NCBI GenBank assembly: GCA_009668225.1
Contig: WJYK01000007.1
Span: 1-64,000, forward strand
Direction of reading: 5' to 3'
Source of the DNA: Enterobacteriaceae bacterium RIT693
GTDB taxonomy: Bacteria; Pseudomonadota; Gammaproteobacteria; Enterobacterales; Enterobacteriaceae
Length of the DNA: 64,000 nt
Shown here: positions 23,002 through 32,844 of the stretch, one piece after another
How positions within the stretch are numbered: the stretch's first letter is position 1
Layout of the letters: the number at the start of each line of letters is the position of its first letter
Notes under the pieces: generated by a model
The model's database searches: none
What the model was told of the DNA's origin: nothing
Seen by the model: the letters and a program-made list of their open reading frames with translations, nothing else
Position numbers and translations under genes: made by a program

Positions 23002-23516
23002 AACTTCCACCGCGTACCACCTTCCTGCTTTCCGCATCAATATTTACCTTGGTTGCAGGCTTTTGCGCATGGCGACTGCTGCCTGGCGCCGATGCGGGCA
23101 GTATGAACTGCTCAACTAAGGCGATCATGCATTTTGAAAATATGAAGGACGAGAACGTGAATGGCAGCATTCATTTTAATTTTGCTCCCGGCGGCAGCGG
23201 TTCGATCGTGGTCGAAGGATACACGGATTCCGAAGCCGGGTGGCTCTACCTGCAGCGCTATGTAAAATTCACCTGGACCAGTAAGCGTATCTCCCCCACC
23301 GAGCGGCATTACAGAATCGGTAAATGGGAAGCCAGCGCATCATCCATCGACCAGTCACCGGATGTCATTTTCGACTATTTTATGCGTGAAATGTCGGACA
23401 GCCACGATGGCCTGTTCCTTAACGCCCAGCGCCTGAATGACAAAGCGCTACTGCTTAACTCAATCAACTCACCGCTCTTCATCTGCACCCTCAAGCCCGG
23501 CAGTAAATTTGACTAA
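22998..23516 (+). CDS. FidL-like membrane-anchored periplasmic protein (ToxS-type partner)
   Basis: This 172-residue protein has an N-terminal membrane anchor or uncleaved signal (about 8-27) and a periplasmic beta-rich body with conserved-looking segments HFNFAPGGSGSIVVEGY and WLYLQRYVKF. Cysteines at about 38 and 163 could pair. The 4-bp overlap with the upstream winged-helix regulator indicates coupled translation. By analogy with ToxS and FidL it would stabilise or tune the periplasmic domain of its partner. This is inferred from layout; no catalytic motif is visible. Confidence 0.7.
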   Translation: MKLPPRTTFLLSASIFTLVAGFCAWRLLPGADAGSMNCSTKAIMHFENMKDENVNGSIHFNFAPGGSGSIVVEGYTDSEAGWLYLQRYVKFTWTSKRISPTERHYRIGKWEASASSIDQSPDVIFDYFMREMSDSHDGLFLNAQRLNDKALLLNSINSPLFICTLKPGSKFD

Positions 23517-23934
23517 CCTCACAAATCTCACCTTTATCAGCGATCTCTCCATTTAGCTTTGACTTAACGCGCTTCGTCCACCTGCCTTACTGCGTTGAAC
23601 ATTTGACAAAAACCACATATTTAAAGTGGTTTCATTACCTGATCTCTTCCTGGTTTTAGCAAATTATCAACATCATTAAATCCTCCACTTTTCCCTTTTT
23701 TATCGCCGCTATGGTAATGCAATCGCCCTCCGCTTATCAGCATAAACACATAAAAATAAGGCTAAAAAAATCTAATTTAAAGAATAAAAAACCTAAAAAT
23801 ACATAATAACAAATTTAAATTTTATTTTAATTTTAGAAACCTATAGTGAACACCGAACGCCAATGCGCTACGGCAAGGCTGATACATCGGCGTTCTTTCA
23901 TCTTCACAAGACCCTATTTGAGGAGGAAACCGCA
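23517..23934 (+). promoter_or_regulatory. Control region of the choline microcompartment operon
   Basis: This 418-bp gene-free gap is extremely A/T-rich near its right end: only 10 of 80 bases in 23761-23840 are G or C, a profile expected for H-NS silencing or an UP element. TATAGT at 23842-23847 is a possible -10. Inverted repeats are AAACCAC/GTGGTTT (23610-23616 and 23626-23632) and GAACGCCAATG/CATCGGCGTTC (23855-23865 and 23885-23895, one mismatch), the latter in the leader just before the GAGGAGG ribosome site. No CRP or FNR site could be defended. Confidence 0.5.
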
Positions 23935-24213
23935 ATGGGTGACGCATTAGGTCTGATTGAAACCAAAGGGTTAGTGGCCTGTATTGAGGCGGCAGATGCA
24001 ATGTGCAAAGCCGCCAACGTCGAGCTGATTGGCTATGAAAACGTCGGCTCCGGGCTGGTCACCGCCATGGTGAAAGGCGATGTCGGGGCGGTAAAAGCGG
24101 CGGTGGATTCCGGCGTGGAGTCCGCACAGCGCATTGGGGAAGTGGTGACCTCGCTGGTTATCGCCCGTCCGCATAACGACATCAACAAAATCGTCATAAA
24201 ACACAAGGCCTAG
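23935..24213 (+). CDS. cmcA: BMC-H hexameric shell protein 1
   Basis: This 92-residue single BMC domain forms the flat hexameric tiles of the microcompartment shell. It begins [20 protein letters not shown] and has the pore-region GSG in [13 protein letters not shown]. The start is the ATG at 23935, after GAGGAGG at 23919-23925; a longer in-frame reading from 23863 runs through the leader hairpin. It is first of three tandem near-identical copies. Residues 1-86 are identical to the next copy, differing only in the C-terminal tail. The symbol follows GRM2 nomenclature used for Klebsiella. Confidence 0.93.
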   Translation: MGDALGLIETKGLVACIEAADAMCKAANVELIGYENVGSGLVTAMVKGDVGAVKAAVDSGVESAQRIGEVVTSLVIARPHNDINKIVIKHKA

Positions 24214-24230
24214 AGGCCGGGAGAACGCAA

Positions 24231-24515
24231 ATGGGTGATGCATTAGGTCTGATTGAAACCAAAGGCCTGGTGGCCTGTATTGAAGCGGCAGATGCAATGT
24301 GCAAAGCCGCCAACGTCGAGCTGATTGGCTATGAAAACGTCGGCTCCGGGCTGGTCACCGCCATGGTGAAAGGCGATGTCGGGGCGGTAAAAGCGGCGGT
24401 GGATTCCGGCGTGGAGTCCGCGCAGCGCATTGGAGAAGTGGTGACCTCGCTGGTTATCGCCCGTCCGCATAACGACATCAACAAAATCATCTCGCATTAC
24501 AAAATCGCGGAATAA
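24231..24515 (+). CDS. cmcB: BMC-H hexameric shell protein 2
   Basis: A 94-residue BMC-domain shell protein, identical to the first copy through residue 86 (NDINKI) and then ending ISHYKIAE. The DNA is also nearly identical, with an unbroken identical run of well over 100 nt, so the copies are recent or kept alike by gene conversion. A GGGAGA ribosome site lies upstream. Confidence 0.93.
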   Translation: MGDALGLIETKGLVACIEAADAMCKAANVELIGYENVGSGLVTAMVKGDVGAVKAAVDSGVESAQRIGEVVTSLVIARPHNDINKIISHYKIAE

Positions 24516-24529
24516 CCGGAGAAAACCAA

Positions 24530-24808
24530 ATGAAAGAAGCACTTGGCTTAATTGAGACCAAAGGTCTGGTGGCCTGTATTGAAGCGGCAGATGCAATGTG
24601 CAAGGCCGCCAACGTCGAGCTGATTGGCTATGAAAACGTCGGCTCCGGGCTGGTCACCGCCATGGTGAAAGGCGATGTCGGGGCGGTAAAAGCGGCGGTG
24701 GACTCCGGCGTGGAAGCGGCAAAACGCATCGGTGAGGTAGTGACGTCTCGCGTTATTGCACGGCCCCATAACGATATCGAAAAAATCGCGGCGCAGCACA
24801 AAGCGTGA
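24530..24808 (+). CDS. cmcC: BMC-H hexameric shell protein 3
   Basis: A 92-residue BMC-domain shell protein. It shares the identical central part (residues 4-62) with the first two but starts MKEALGL and differs at [16 protein letters not shown] and the tail [10 protein letters not shown]. The Arg for Leu change near residue 74 alters a surface-exposed position. A 53-bp gap with a short GC-rich inverted stretch separates it from the aldehyde dehydrogenase gene. Confidence 0.93.
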   Translation: MKEALGLIETKGLVACIEAADAMCKAANVELIGYENVGSGLVTAMVKGDVGAVKAAVDSGVEAAKRIGEVVTSRVIARPHNDIEKIAAQHKA

Positions 24809-24861
24809 TCTGAGCGGGCGCGCCCCGTCCCCACTCTTTTAGCCTGATAAAGGATACCCTC

Positions 24862-26469
24862 ATGATTGAACTGGATAATGATTTGCAGTCCCGCCAGAAC
24901 GCAAGAGATCTGGTGCGCAGCGCGAAAAAGGCACAGGCGATCCTGGCGACTTTTTCACAGCAGCAAATCGACGCCATCGTAAAAAACGTGGCCCAGGAAG
25001 CGGCGCATCACGCCGAAGCGCTGGCGAAAATGGCCTCAGAGGAAACGGGCTTCGGTAACTGGCAGGACAAAGTGCTGAAGAACCGTTTTGCCTCGCTGCG
25101 CGTTTATGACGCCATCAAAGATATCAAGACCGTCGGCATCATTCATGACGATCCGGTAAAAAAAGTGATGGACGTGGGCGTGCCGCTGGGCGTGATTTGT
25201 GCGCTGGTGCCGTCGACCAACCCGACCTCAACCGTTATCTACAAAACGCTGATTGCCCTGAAAGCCGGGAACACGATTGTTTTCTCCCCTCACCCGGGCG
25301 CACGCCAGTGCAGCTGGAAAGCCGTTGAGATTGTTAAACGCGCCGCCGAAGCCGCAGGCGCTCCCGTCGGTTGCGTAAGCGCGATTACCGAACTGACGCT
25401 GGAGGCCACTTCAGAGCTAATGCACAGCAAAGACGTTTCGCTGATTCTGGCTACCGGCGGTGAGGGCATGGTACGCGCGGCGTATGCCTCCGGTACGCCA
25501 ACCATCAGCGGCGGACCGGGCAACGGCCCGGCATTTATCGAACGCAGCGCCAATATTAACCAGGCCGTCAAAGACATTATTACCAGTAAAACATTCGATA
25601 ACGGGGTAATTTGCGCCTCCGAGCAGTCAATCATCGTTGAACGTTGCATTTACGACGAGGTGCGCCGGGAACTGCTTGCCCAGGGCGCACACTTCATGGA
25701 CGAGCGCGAAGCCGAAAAAATGGCGGCTCTGCTGCTTCGCCCTAACGGCACGATTAATCCAAAAACCGTAGGCAAAAGCGCGCTCTACCTGAGCCAGCTT
25801 GCCGGGTTCTGCGTCTCCGCAGACACGCGTGTGCTGATTGCCGAACAAAATACCGTCTCGCACAACAATCCCTACTCACGTGAAAAATTGTGCCCGGTTC
25901 TCGGTCTATACGTCGAAGAAGACTGGAAAGCCGCCTGCCAACGCGTGATGACGCTGCTGACCAACGAGGGACTGGGCCATACCCTGGTGATCCATACCCG
26001 TAACCAGGATGTGATTCGCCAGTTCAGCCTGGAAAAACCGGTCCACCGTATTTTAATCAATACGCCCGCGGCGCTGGGCGGTATTGGTGCCACAACCAAC
26101 ATTACGCCGGCCCTGACCCTCGGCTGCGGTGCCGTGGGCGGGGGATCCAGTTCCGATAATGTCGGCCCTATGAACCTGCTCAATATCCGCAAAGTGGGCT
26201 ACGGCGTACGTTCGATTGATGAACTGCGCGCCCCAGGCAGCCACCAGCCCTCCCAGCCGACGATCGCTCCCCCGACGGATAACCCAAACCGCAGCATCCT
26301 CGACGACGCGCGCTTCGCCGAGCCAGCGACGGCTAAGCCCATGCTCGCCGACGATACCGCGGGAGATAACCGCTTCCTGGCTGGCGCAGTCGTCACGAAC
26401 GGGGAAGAAATCAGCGAACAAAATGTGGAACGCGTCATCCGCCAGGCGCTGGCGCAGCTTGGCAAGTAA
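24862..26469 (+). CDS. cutF: CoA-acylating acetaldehyde dehydrogenase of the choline microcompartment
   Basis: This 535-residue enzyme should oxidise acetaldehyde from choline cleavage to acetyl-CoA with NAD+ and CoA. The N-terminal 450 residues are the EutE/PduP-type aldehyde dehydrogenase fold: the nucleotide-binding loop region is [12 protein letters not shown] near residue 197, and the catalytic Cys251 is in [13 protein letters not shown] Pro/Ala-rich linker (about 452-515) leads to an amphipathic C-terminal helix ([19 protein letters not shown], 517-535) that fits a microcompartment encapsulation peptide. A C-terminal rather than N-terminal tag is a feature of glycyl-radical microcompartment dehydrogenases. 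Confidence 0.92.
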   Translation: MIELDNDLQSRQNARDLVRSAKKAQAILATFSQQQIDAIVKNVAQEAAHHAEALAKMASEETGFGNWQDKVLKNRFASLRVYDAIKDIKTVGIIHDDPVKKVMDVGVPLGVICALVPSTNPTSTVIYKTLIALKAGNTIVFSPHPGARQCSWKAVEIVKRAAEAAGAPVGCVSAITELTLEATSELMHSKDVSLILATGGEGMVRAAYASGTPTISGGPGNGPAFIERSANINQAVKDIITSKTFDNGVICASEQSIIVERCIYDEVRRELLAQGAHFMDEREAEKMAALLLRPNGTINPKTVGKSALYLSQLAGFCVSADTRVLIAEQNTVSHNNPYSREKLCPVLGLYVEEDWKAACQRVMTLLTNEGLGHTLVIHTRNQDVIRQFSLEKPVHRILINTPAALGGIGATTNITPALTLGCGAVGGGSSSDNVGPMNLLNIRKVGYGVRSIDELRAPGSHQPSQPTIAPPTDNPNRSILDDARFAEPATAKPMLADDTAGDNRFLAGAVVTNGEEISEQNVERVIRQALAQLGK

Positions 26470-26491
26470 CACATTGATATAAGGCGATAAA

Positions 26492-26749
26492 ATGATTCTC
26501 GCAAAGGTAACCGGACATGTCGTCGCCACGCAGAAATGCGATGAGCTACGCGGTAGCAATCTGCTGTTGATCACCCAATTAGATGACAACCAGCAGCCCA
26601 TGAAGGACCAAACCTGGGTCGCCGTCGATAGCGTCGGCGCAGGCATGCACGACATCGTACTGGCCGAAGAGTACTTAGCGCTCAATAAAGAACGCTACAA
26701 AGCCATGTCGGTGGTCGCCATTGTCGAGAATGTGTTTCGGGACGCTTAA
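26492..26749 (+). CDS. cmcD: BMC-P pentameric vertex shell protein (EutN/CcmL type)
   Basis: This 85-residue protein caps the twelve vertices of the polyhedral shell. It has the EutN/CcmL signature ILAKVTGHVVATQKCDELRG at the N-terminus and VGAGMHDIVLAEE further on. It is the only BMC-P in the operon. Confidence 0.93.
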   Translation: MILAKVTGHVVATQKCDELRGSNLLLITQLDDNQQPMKDQTWVAVDSVGAGMHDIVLAEEYLALNKERYKAMSVVAIVENVFRDA

Positions 26750-26764
26750 GGAGTCAATAATCCA

Positions 26765-27919
26765 ATGAGTGAATTTTTGCTGAAACCCCGGATCTGCTTC
26801 GGTCAGGACGCACTGGCGATCCTGAACGATCTCCCCGCCAGTCACGTGCTGCTGGTTACCGACCAGGCAATGGTTAAGTTTGGCCTGACCGAATGCGTCA
26901 CTCAGGTTCTGCACCAGCGCGGCATTACGTTCCAGATTTGGGATGACGTAAAGGCCGATCCGGATATCGCCACCCTGGTGCGCGGTATGAAATTGATGGA
27001 CGCCAATTATCCGGACGTTGTTATCGCGCTGGGCGGTGGTTCGGTCATTGACGCCGCCAAAGCGGTGATTTTCGCCCTGGCGCAGACCCGCGTCGATACC
27101 ACCCGCCAGCGCCCCTGCTTTGTGGCTATCCCGACAACCAGCGGTACCGGTTCTGAAGTCACCGCTTTTTCCGTGGTGAAAGCCCACACCGAAAAACTGG
27201 TGCTGGTGGATCCGTCGCTGTTGCCGGATATCGCCATTCTGGCCCCTTCCCTGGTGGCCTCCGTACCGCCGACCATCACCGCAGACACCGGTATGGACGT
27301 CCTGTGCCATGCGCTGGAAGCCTACGTCTCCCGCCATGCCAGTGACTTTTCCGACGCGCTGGCAGAGAAGGTGGTGCAGCAGGTCTTCCTTCACCTGCCT
27401 CTCTGCTGGCGCAACGGCGACAACCTGCAGGCGCGGGAAAAAATGCACAACGCTTCCTGCATGGCGGGAATGGCATTTACCAACGCTTCTTTAGGGATTA
27501 CCCACAGTCTGGCTCACGCACTGGGGGGCGTATTTCACGTCCCGCACGGGCGTGCCAATGCTTTGCTAATGGCGGATGTGGTGGCATGGAACGCGGACTA
27601 TCAGGGGCAATGTGATACCGAGGCGGCCCGCAAATATGCCCGGCTGGCGCATTTGCTGGAACTGCCCGCTGACAGTACCCGCCAGGGCGTTGCCAGTCTG
27701 CTGGTCGCGATTCAGGCGTTGAAAGATGAAATGGTCATGCCCGCAGGCATTCGCGATACCGGCGTTGACAGCGCCGAGTTTGAACAGCGACTGCCGGAGA
27801 TGGTGGCTCAGGCGCTGCGCGATAGCTGCACCCCAACCAACCCACGGGTCCCGGACGCCAACGCATTAACCGAACTTTATCGCCGCGCCTGGGCCGGCAA
27901 TCCCGAACAGGGCTATTGA
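26765..27919 (+). CDS. cutO: Iron-type alcohol dehydrogenase of the choline microcompartment
   Basis: This 384-residue group III (Fe-dependent) alcohol dehydrogenase should reduce acetaldehyde to ethanol and regenerate NAD+ inside the shell. Visible motifs are the NAD-binding [13 protein letters not shown] (about 93-105), [12 protein letters not shown], and the metal-binding His/Asp set in [16 protein letters not shown] and [19 protein letters not shown]. An AAGGAG ribosome site lies close upstream. It is followed 23 bp later by cutC. Confidence 0.92.
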   Translation: MSEFLLKPRICFGQDALAILNDLPASHVLLVTDQAMVKFGLTECVTQVLHQRGITFQIWDDVKADPDIATLVRGMKLMDANYPDVVIALGGGSVIDAAKAVIFALAQTRVDTTRQRPCFVAIPTTSGTGSEVTAFSVVKAHTEKLVLVDPSLLPDIAILAPSLVASVPPTITADTGMDVLCHALEAYVSRHASDFSDALAEKVVQQVFLHLPLCWRNGDNLQAREKMHNASCMAGMAFTNASLGITHSLAHALGGVFHVPHGRANALLMADVVAWNADYQGQCDTEAARKYARLAHLLELPADSTRQGVASLLVAIQALKDEMVMPAGIRDTGVDSAEFEQRLPEMVAQALRDSCTPTNPRVPDANALTELYRRAWAGNPEQGY

Positions 27920-27942
27920 TAAAAAATTATCAGGAGAACCTC

Positions 27943-30900
27943 ATGGCACACTACAGCTTAACGCCACGCGTCAAAGTGCTGGCGGAACGTTTACTCGCGA
28001 ATAAAAGTACCCTGTGTACTGAACATGCTACCACGCTACATGCCATTGACGGCGCTGTTGCAGGCGTTCCTGCCGCCGTCAAACCCGCGCACCGCTTCTA
28101 TGAGCTGATGCGTCAGCTACCGCTATGCATCTCCCCCGACGAACTGATTGTCGGCGATCAAACCCGTAAACCTCACGGGGCGATTTTCCACGATGAAAGC
28201 GCCGTACAGCGCCCGTCAGTGTTCCAGTTCCTTAACCTCAACGACAATCTGGATTCACCGGATTACCGGATGATCCTGGATAAAGGCGTGCTGGCGATTA
28301 AGCACCAGTTGGAAGAAAAGACCCGCACGCTTGGCAGCGCCGTCAGCCGCAGCGGGATGGACGAAGTGAACGGGTGTCGCGCGGCAATTTATGCCTGTGA
28401 TGCCCTGCTGGCGCTGGCGCAAAATCTGGCCAACAGCGCCGAACAACTTGCCGCCGCTGAAAACAACGCTTACCGCAAAGCCGAATTGTTAGATAGCGCC
28501 GCTATTTTGCATCACGTTCCGGCCCATCCGGCACGTAACTTTAAAGAAGCCTGCCAGGCATTTTATCTGTTCCAGCTTGCGCTGCACCTGGATAACGGCA
28601 GCTACGCGGTTAACCCGGAAGGGGCCGATAAAGCCCTGATGCCCTGGTACCAACGCGATATCGACAGCGGCACGCTGGCACCGCAGCAGGCTTATGAGAT
28701 TGTCGAATGCCTGTGGTTTAAACTGGCAGAGCTCAGTGAGGTCCGTCCCGCCGGTAAGGTTGATGGCTACCCCATGTTCGACGCCCTGCCACGCGGTGCC
28801 AGCCTTGATGACAGCGTAGTTATTAATGAACTCTCCGCCCTGTTCCTCAGTGCATACCGTAACCTGAACGCCCTGAACCTTCCGGTACGCCTGTTCCACG
28901 GCGCACAGCAGGCATCGGGCATACCGTTTGCCGCCTGTAGCGAGACGCCAGCGGTTGAAGGCCTAACCCCGCGCATGCAGCGCCTGCGTAGCCACTACCT
29001 GACCGCTCGCCCAAGCGTCTCTATTTATCGCGCCCTGGCCTTCACCGAAGTGGTAAAAGCCAATCCGGGTATGCCCACCATTCTGCTGCGCGCTAAGGCC
29101 TTCCGCCGCGCCTGCGAAACCGCACCGATTCTGATTCAGGACGATGAACTGATTGTCGGCCACCCCTGCGGTAAAGCACGCGCCGGTGCCTTCTCACCGG
29201 ATATCGCCTGGCGCTGGGTGCGAGACGAACTCGATACCATGAGCACCCGTCCACAGGATCCGTTTGAGATCAGCGAGGCCGATAAAAAGACCATTCGCGA
29301 AGAGATCGTGCCGTTCTGGGAAGGCCGCTCGCTGGACGAGATTTGCGAAGCCCAATACCGCGAAGCCGGGGTGTGGGCATTCAGCGGCGAAACCTTCGTC
29401 AGCGACCTCTCTTACCACCAGATTAACGGCGGCGGCGACACCTGCCCGGGCTATGACGTTCTGCTGTTTACCAAAGGGATGAACGGTATTAAAGCCGATG
29501 CCCAGGCGCATCTTGACCAACTAAGTATGGAAAACCCGGAAGATATCGATCGCATCTACTACTACAAAGCGGCGATTGAAACCTGCGAAGGGGTGATTAA
29601 CTACGCGCATCGCATCGCCGCACACGCCCGTGAACTGGCCGCCGTTGAGCAAAATGTTCAACGCCGCGCCGAACTACTGACCATCGCAGAAGTTAACCAG
29701 AATGTTCCGGCGAATCCGCCAAAAACGCTGCAGGAAGCGCTGCAAAGCATCTGGACCGTCGAATCGCTGTTCGAAATTGAAGAGAACCAGACCGGCCTGT
29801 CGCTGGGGCGCGTTGACCAATATTGCTACCCAATGTTTGAAGCCGATATCCGCGAAGGCCGTCTGACCCACGAGGACGCACTGGAGATGATGCAGGCATT
29901 TATCATCAAATGCGCCGAACTGATGTGGATGTCCAGCGAACTGGGGGCGAAATACTTTGCCGGGTATCAGCCGTTTATCAACCTCACCGTCGGTGGCCAG
30001 AAGCGCAGCGGCGGCGATGCCTGTAACGACCTGACTTACCTGATCATGGATGCCGTACGCTTCGTTAAAGTCTACCAGCCTTCTCTGGCCTGCCGTATTC
30101 ATAACCAGTCGCCGCAGAAGTACATGGAAAAGATCGTTGACGTTGTAAAAGCGGGGATGGGGTTCCCGGCCTGCCACTTCGATGACTCCCATATCAAAAT
30201 GATGCTGCGTAAAGGGTTCGACTTCGAAGACGCCCGCGATTATTGCCTGATGGGCTGCGTCGAACCCCAGAAGTCAGGCCGCATTTATCAGTGGACCTCC
30301 ACGGGGTATACCCAGTGGCCCATCGCCATCGAGTTCGTTCTCAACCGTGGCCGAATAGTGCTGTTCGACAGCTATCAGGGTCTGGATACCGGCGACCTGC
30401 GCGACCTGCGTACCTTCGATGATTTCGACGCGGCGGTGAAGCAACAAATTGCCCATATCGTGCGCCTGTCCGCGATCGGGACCGTCATCAGCCAGCGCGT
30501 CCACCGGGATGTCGCGCCAAAACCGCTGATGTCGCTGCTGGTCGAAGGCTGTATGGAAAGCGGTAAAGATGTCGCCGCCGGCGGTGCCGTCGTTAACCAT
30601 GGCCCGGGGCTGATTTTCTCCGGGTTGGCGACCTACGTCGACTCCCTGGCCGCTATCCGCAAGCTGGTATATGAAGACAAAAAATACACCCTGGAGCAAA
30701 TCCGCGACGCCCTGCTGGCTAACTTTGAAGGCCATGAAGGCCTGCGCCGTGACTGCCTGAATGCGCCTAAATACGGTAACGACGATAACTATGTCGACCA
30801 GTATGCGCTGGATATCACCGAATGGACGGAAAGAGAGTGCCGTAAATACAAAATGCTCTACTCAACTCTCAGCCACGGCACCCTGTCGATTTCCAACAAC

Positions 30901-31332
30901 ACGCCGATTGGTGAGCTAACGAACGCCACGCCTAATGGCCGACTCGCCTGGATGCCGCTGTCCGACGGTATCAGCCCAACCCAGGGCGCGGATAAACAGG
31001 GTCCGACGGCGATCATAAAATCCGTGAGCAAGATGAACGTTGAAACCATGAATATCGGCATGGTGCACAACTTCAAGTTCCTGAAGGGGCTGCTGGATAC
31101 CCCGGAAGGGCGCAACGGCCTGATCACTCTGCTGCGCGCGGCGTCGATTCTCGGCAACGGCCAGATGCAGTTCAGCTATGTCGATAATGAAGTGCTGAAA
31201 AAGGCCCAGCTGGAGCCGGAGAAATACCGTGACCTGATCGTCCGCGTGGCGGGATATAGCGCCTACTTCGTTGAGCTGTGTAAAGAGGTTCAGGATGAAA
31301 TTATCAGCCGTACGGTCATTGAGAAGTTCTGA
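27943..31332 (+). CDS. cutC: Choline trimethylamine-lyase, long (type II) form
   Basis: This glycyl-radical enzyme splits choline into trimethylamine and acetaldehyde. The start is the ATG at 27943, after AGGAGA; a nine-residue longer frame lacks a ribosome site. The product has 1129 residues, close to the 1128 of Klebsiella CutC. The thiyl-radical Cys772 and general-base Glu774 are in [10 protein letters not shown]. The radical Gly1104 is in [12 protein letters not shown]. Residues up to about 340 are an extension absent from type I CutC (about 850 residues), and it resembles the start of the catalytic domain (see findings). The extension probably helps load the enzyme into the shell. Confidence 0.97.
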   Translation: MAHYSLTPRVKVLAERLLANKSTLCTEHATTLHAIDGAVAGVPAAVKPAHRFYELMRQLPLCISPDELIVGDQTRKPHGAIFHDESAVQRPSVFQFLNLNDNLDSPDYRMILDKGVLAIKHQLEEKTRTLGSAVSRSGMDEVNGCRAAIYACDALLALAQNLANSAEQLAAAENNAYRKAELLDSAAILHHVPAHPARNFKEACQAFYLFQLALHLDNGSYAVNPEGADKALMPWYQRDIDSGTLAPQQAYEIVECLWFKLAELSEVRPAGKVDGYPMFDALPRGASLDDSVVINELSALFLSAYRNLNALNLPVRLFHGAQQASGIPFAACSETPAVEGLTPRMQRLRSHYLTARPSVSIYRALAFTEVVKANPGMPTILLRAKAFRRACETAPILIQDDELIVGHPCGKARAGAFSPDIAWRWVRDELDTMSTRPQDPFEISEADKKTIREEIVPFWEGRSLDEICEAQYREAGVWAFSGETFVSDLSYHQINGGGDTCPGYDVLLFTKGMNGIKADAQAHLDQLSMENPEDIDRIYYYKAAIETCEGVINYAHRIAAHARELAAVEQNVQRRAELLTIAEVNQNVPANPPKTLQEALQSIWTVESLFEIEENQTGLSLGRVDQYCYPMFEADIREGRLTHEDALEMMQAFIIKCAELMWMSSELGAKYFAGYQPFINLTVGGQKRSGGDACNDLTYLIMDAVRFVKVYQPSLACRIHNQSPQKYMEKIVDVVKAGMGFPACHFDDSHIKMMLRKGFDFEDARDYCLMGCVEPQKSGRIYQWTSTGYTQWPIAIEFVLNRGRIVLFDSYQGLDTGDLRDLRTFDDFDAAVKQQIAHIVRLSAIGTVISQRVHRDVAPKPLMSLLVEGCMESGKDVAAGGAVVNHGPGLIFSGLATYVDSLAAIRKLVYEDKKYTLEQIRDALLANFEGHEGLRRDCLNAPKYGNDDNYVDQYALDITEWTERECRKYKMLYSTLSHGTLSISNNTPIGELTNATPNGRLAWMPLSDGISPTQGADKQGPTAIIKSVSKMNVETMNIGMVHNFKFLKGLLDTPEGRNGLITLLRAASILGNGQMQFSYVDNEVLKKAQLEPEKYRDLIVRVAGYSAYFVELCKEVQDEIISRTVIEKF

Positions 31333-31388
31333 TCAAAACAAGGACGCTTTTGGACAAGGATGTCCAATCGTTTTTTCTGGAGGTATCT

Positions 31389-32336
31389 GTGAGCGCAAAA
31401 CAAGAATTAACCGGGCGAATATTCAATATTCAAAAATACTCTATCTATGATGGCGATGGAATTCGCACGCTGGTTTTTTTTAAAGGCTGCAATATACGCT
31501 GCCCGTGGTGCGCTAACCCGGAAGGGCTTAATAGCCAGTTTCAGGTCATGTTCTCTCACGATAAATGTATTAACTGTGGTGACTGCGTCAACGTCTGCCC
31601 GGCGGGTATTCATTATCGGGCGGAAGAAAATGGCGAAATGAAGCATTTCGTTAATCGTAATAAAGACTGTATTGGCTGCCGTAAGTGCGAAGAGATTTGT
31701 ACCCAAAATGCGCTGGATATTATGGGCAAAGATGTCACCGTCAGCGAGTTAATGGAAATTATCATGCAGGACTATGATTTTTATCTCTCGTCCGGCGGCG
31801 GCGTCACTATCGGCGGTGGCGAAATGAGCCTGCAAACAGACTTTGCCGTCGCGCTATTTAGTGAGTGTAAAAAGATGATGCTAAATACGGCCATAGAAAC
31901 ACAGGGGACTACGCCGCTGGCTAATTATCAAAAACTCGCCCCGGTCACCGACACATTTTTATTCGATATTAAACAAATTAACAGTGAACACCATAAAGCA
32001 CTCTTTGGTATCGGCAATGAAGGTATTCGCCGCAATCTAGAATGGCTGGTGGATTCCGGTGCCAACGTGATTATCCGCATGCCGCTGGTACGCGGATATA
32101 ACGATTCCTGGGATGCTATTACCGGCGCAATTGATTATGTGCAAAAACTGGCAAAGCGCGGAAATATCCGCCGTATAGATATGCTGCCCTACCACCAGCT
32201 GGGGCGCAAAAAATATGAACGTCTGGATATGCCTTATCCCATTACTCAAGACCCTTCTTATTCCGTCGAAGAATTAGATCGGCTGGAGACGTTTTTTACG
32301 CAATTTGATTTTGATATTCGCTTAGTTCGCCATTAA
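31389..32336 (+). CDS. cutD: Choline TMA-lyase activating enzyme (radical SAM)
   Basis: CutD makes the glycyl radical on CutC from S-adenosylmethionine. The radical-SAM cluster ligands are Cys34, Cys38 and Cys41 in GCNIRCPWCANPEG. Two ferredoxin-type 4Fe-4S motifs follow: Cys60/63/66/70 (CINCGDCVNVC) and Cys94/97/100/104 (CIGCRKCEEIC). The start is the GTG at 31389, with GGAGG 5 nt upstream, giving 315 residues; a TTG at 31350 would add 13 residues but has no ribosome site. It lies 56 bp after cutC. Confidence 0.95.
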   Translation: MSAKQELTGRIFNIQKYSIYDGDGIRTLVFFKGCNIRCPWCANPEGLNSQFQVMFSHDKCINCGDCVNVCPAGIHYRAEENGEMKHFVNRNKDCIGCRKCEEICTQNALDIMGKDVTVSELMEIIMQDYDFYLSSGGGVTIGGGEMSLQTDFAVALFSECKKMMLNTAIETQGTTPLANYQKLAPVTDTFLFDIKQINSEHHKALFGIGNEGIRRNLEWLVDSGANVIIRMPLVRGYNDSWDAITGAIDYVQKLAKRGNIRRIDMLPYHQLGRKKYERLDMPYPITQDPSYSVEELDRLETFFTQFDFDIRLVRH

Positions 32337-32349
32337 ACAGGAGCCGACA

Positions 32350-32844
32350 ATGAAAAGTTTAGGCGTAATAGAAACGCGAGGATTAGTCGCCGCCATTCAG
32401 GCCGTCGACGCCGCCTGTAAAGCCGCAGGCGTCACCTGCATGGGTTACCGCAAAGTAGGTTCGGGGTTGGTTAGCGTCTGCTTCGAAGGGGAAATCAGCG
32501 CTATCCATACCGCGGTAGAGTGCGGCGTCGCCGCCATCGGCGCGGACCGTTGCGTGCATTCTCTGGTCATTGCCCGCCCGGAACAAAGCGTGGTGGCAAC
32601 CTTACGCACGCTAAAGGGGCGTGATGCATTAAAAAGCCCGAAAGCGCTGGTTCAGAAACCTGCCCCGGCCCCTGCACTCAAGCCTATCCCGGAGCAAAAA
32701 ACGGCGCAAAAGCCTGAGATCGCGCCAGATCCCAAACCGACGCCATCGCCTCAGGCTTCCACATCTCTGCCCCCCTCTTCCCCCGCTCAGGTGACGGGCA
32801 ACAAAGATGACAAAACCACGACGAAGAAAGGGAAGAAGGCATGA
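32350..32844 (+). CDS. cmcE: BMC-H shell protein with Pro/Lys-rich C-terminal tail
   Basis: In this 164-residue protein, residues 1-88 are a BMC domain (SLGVIETRGLVAAIQAVDAA, then GYRKVGSGLVSVCF). The remaining 75 residues are a Pro/Ala/Lys-rich tail ending KKGKKA, likely disordered and basic. The tail distinguishes it from the three short BMC-H copies. It could reach into the lumen or bind cargo or nucleic acid; this is a guess. It overlaps the PduL-type gene by 4 bp. Confidence 0.9.
   Translation: MKSLGVIETRGLVAAIQAVDAACKAAGVTCMGYRKVGSGLVSVCFEGEISAIHTAVECGVAAIGADRCVHSLVIARPEQSVVATLRTLKGRDALKSPKALVQKPAPAPALKPIPEQKTAQKPEIAPDPKPTPSPQASTSLPPSSPAQVTGNKDDKTTTKKGKKA

Noticed and set aside
23863-23934. 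A 24-residue N-terminal extension on the first shell protein
   Set aside because: It would start inside the leader inverted repeat, has no ribosome site, and no BMC-H of this class has it; the ATG at 23935 follows GAGGAGG.
24231-24808. Tandem repeats here as a possible CRISPR or satellite array
   Set aside because: The repeat unit is a complete BMC gene of about 290 bp with its own start, stop and ribosome site. No CRISPR array was seen anywhere in the window.
31350-31388. Upstream TTG start adding 13 residues to CutD
   Set aside because: No Shine-Dalgarno precedes it, while GGAGG is correctly placed before the GTG at 31389.
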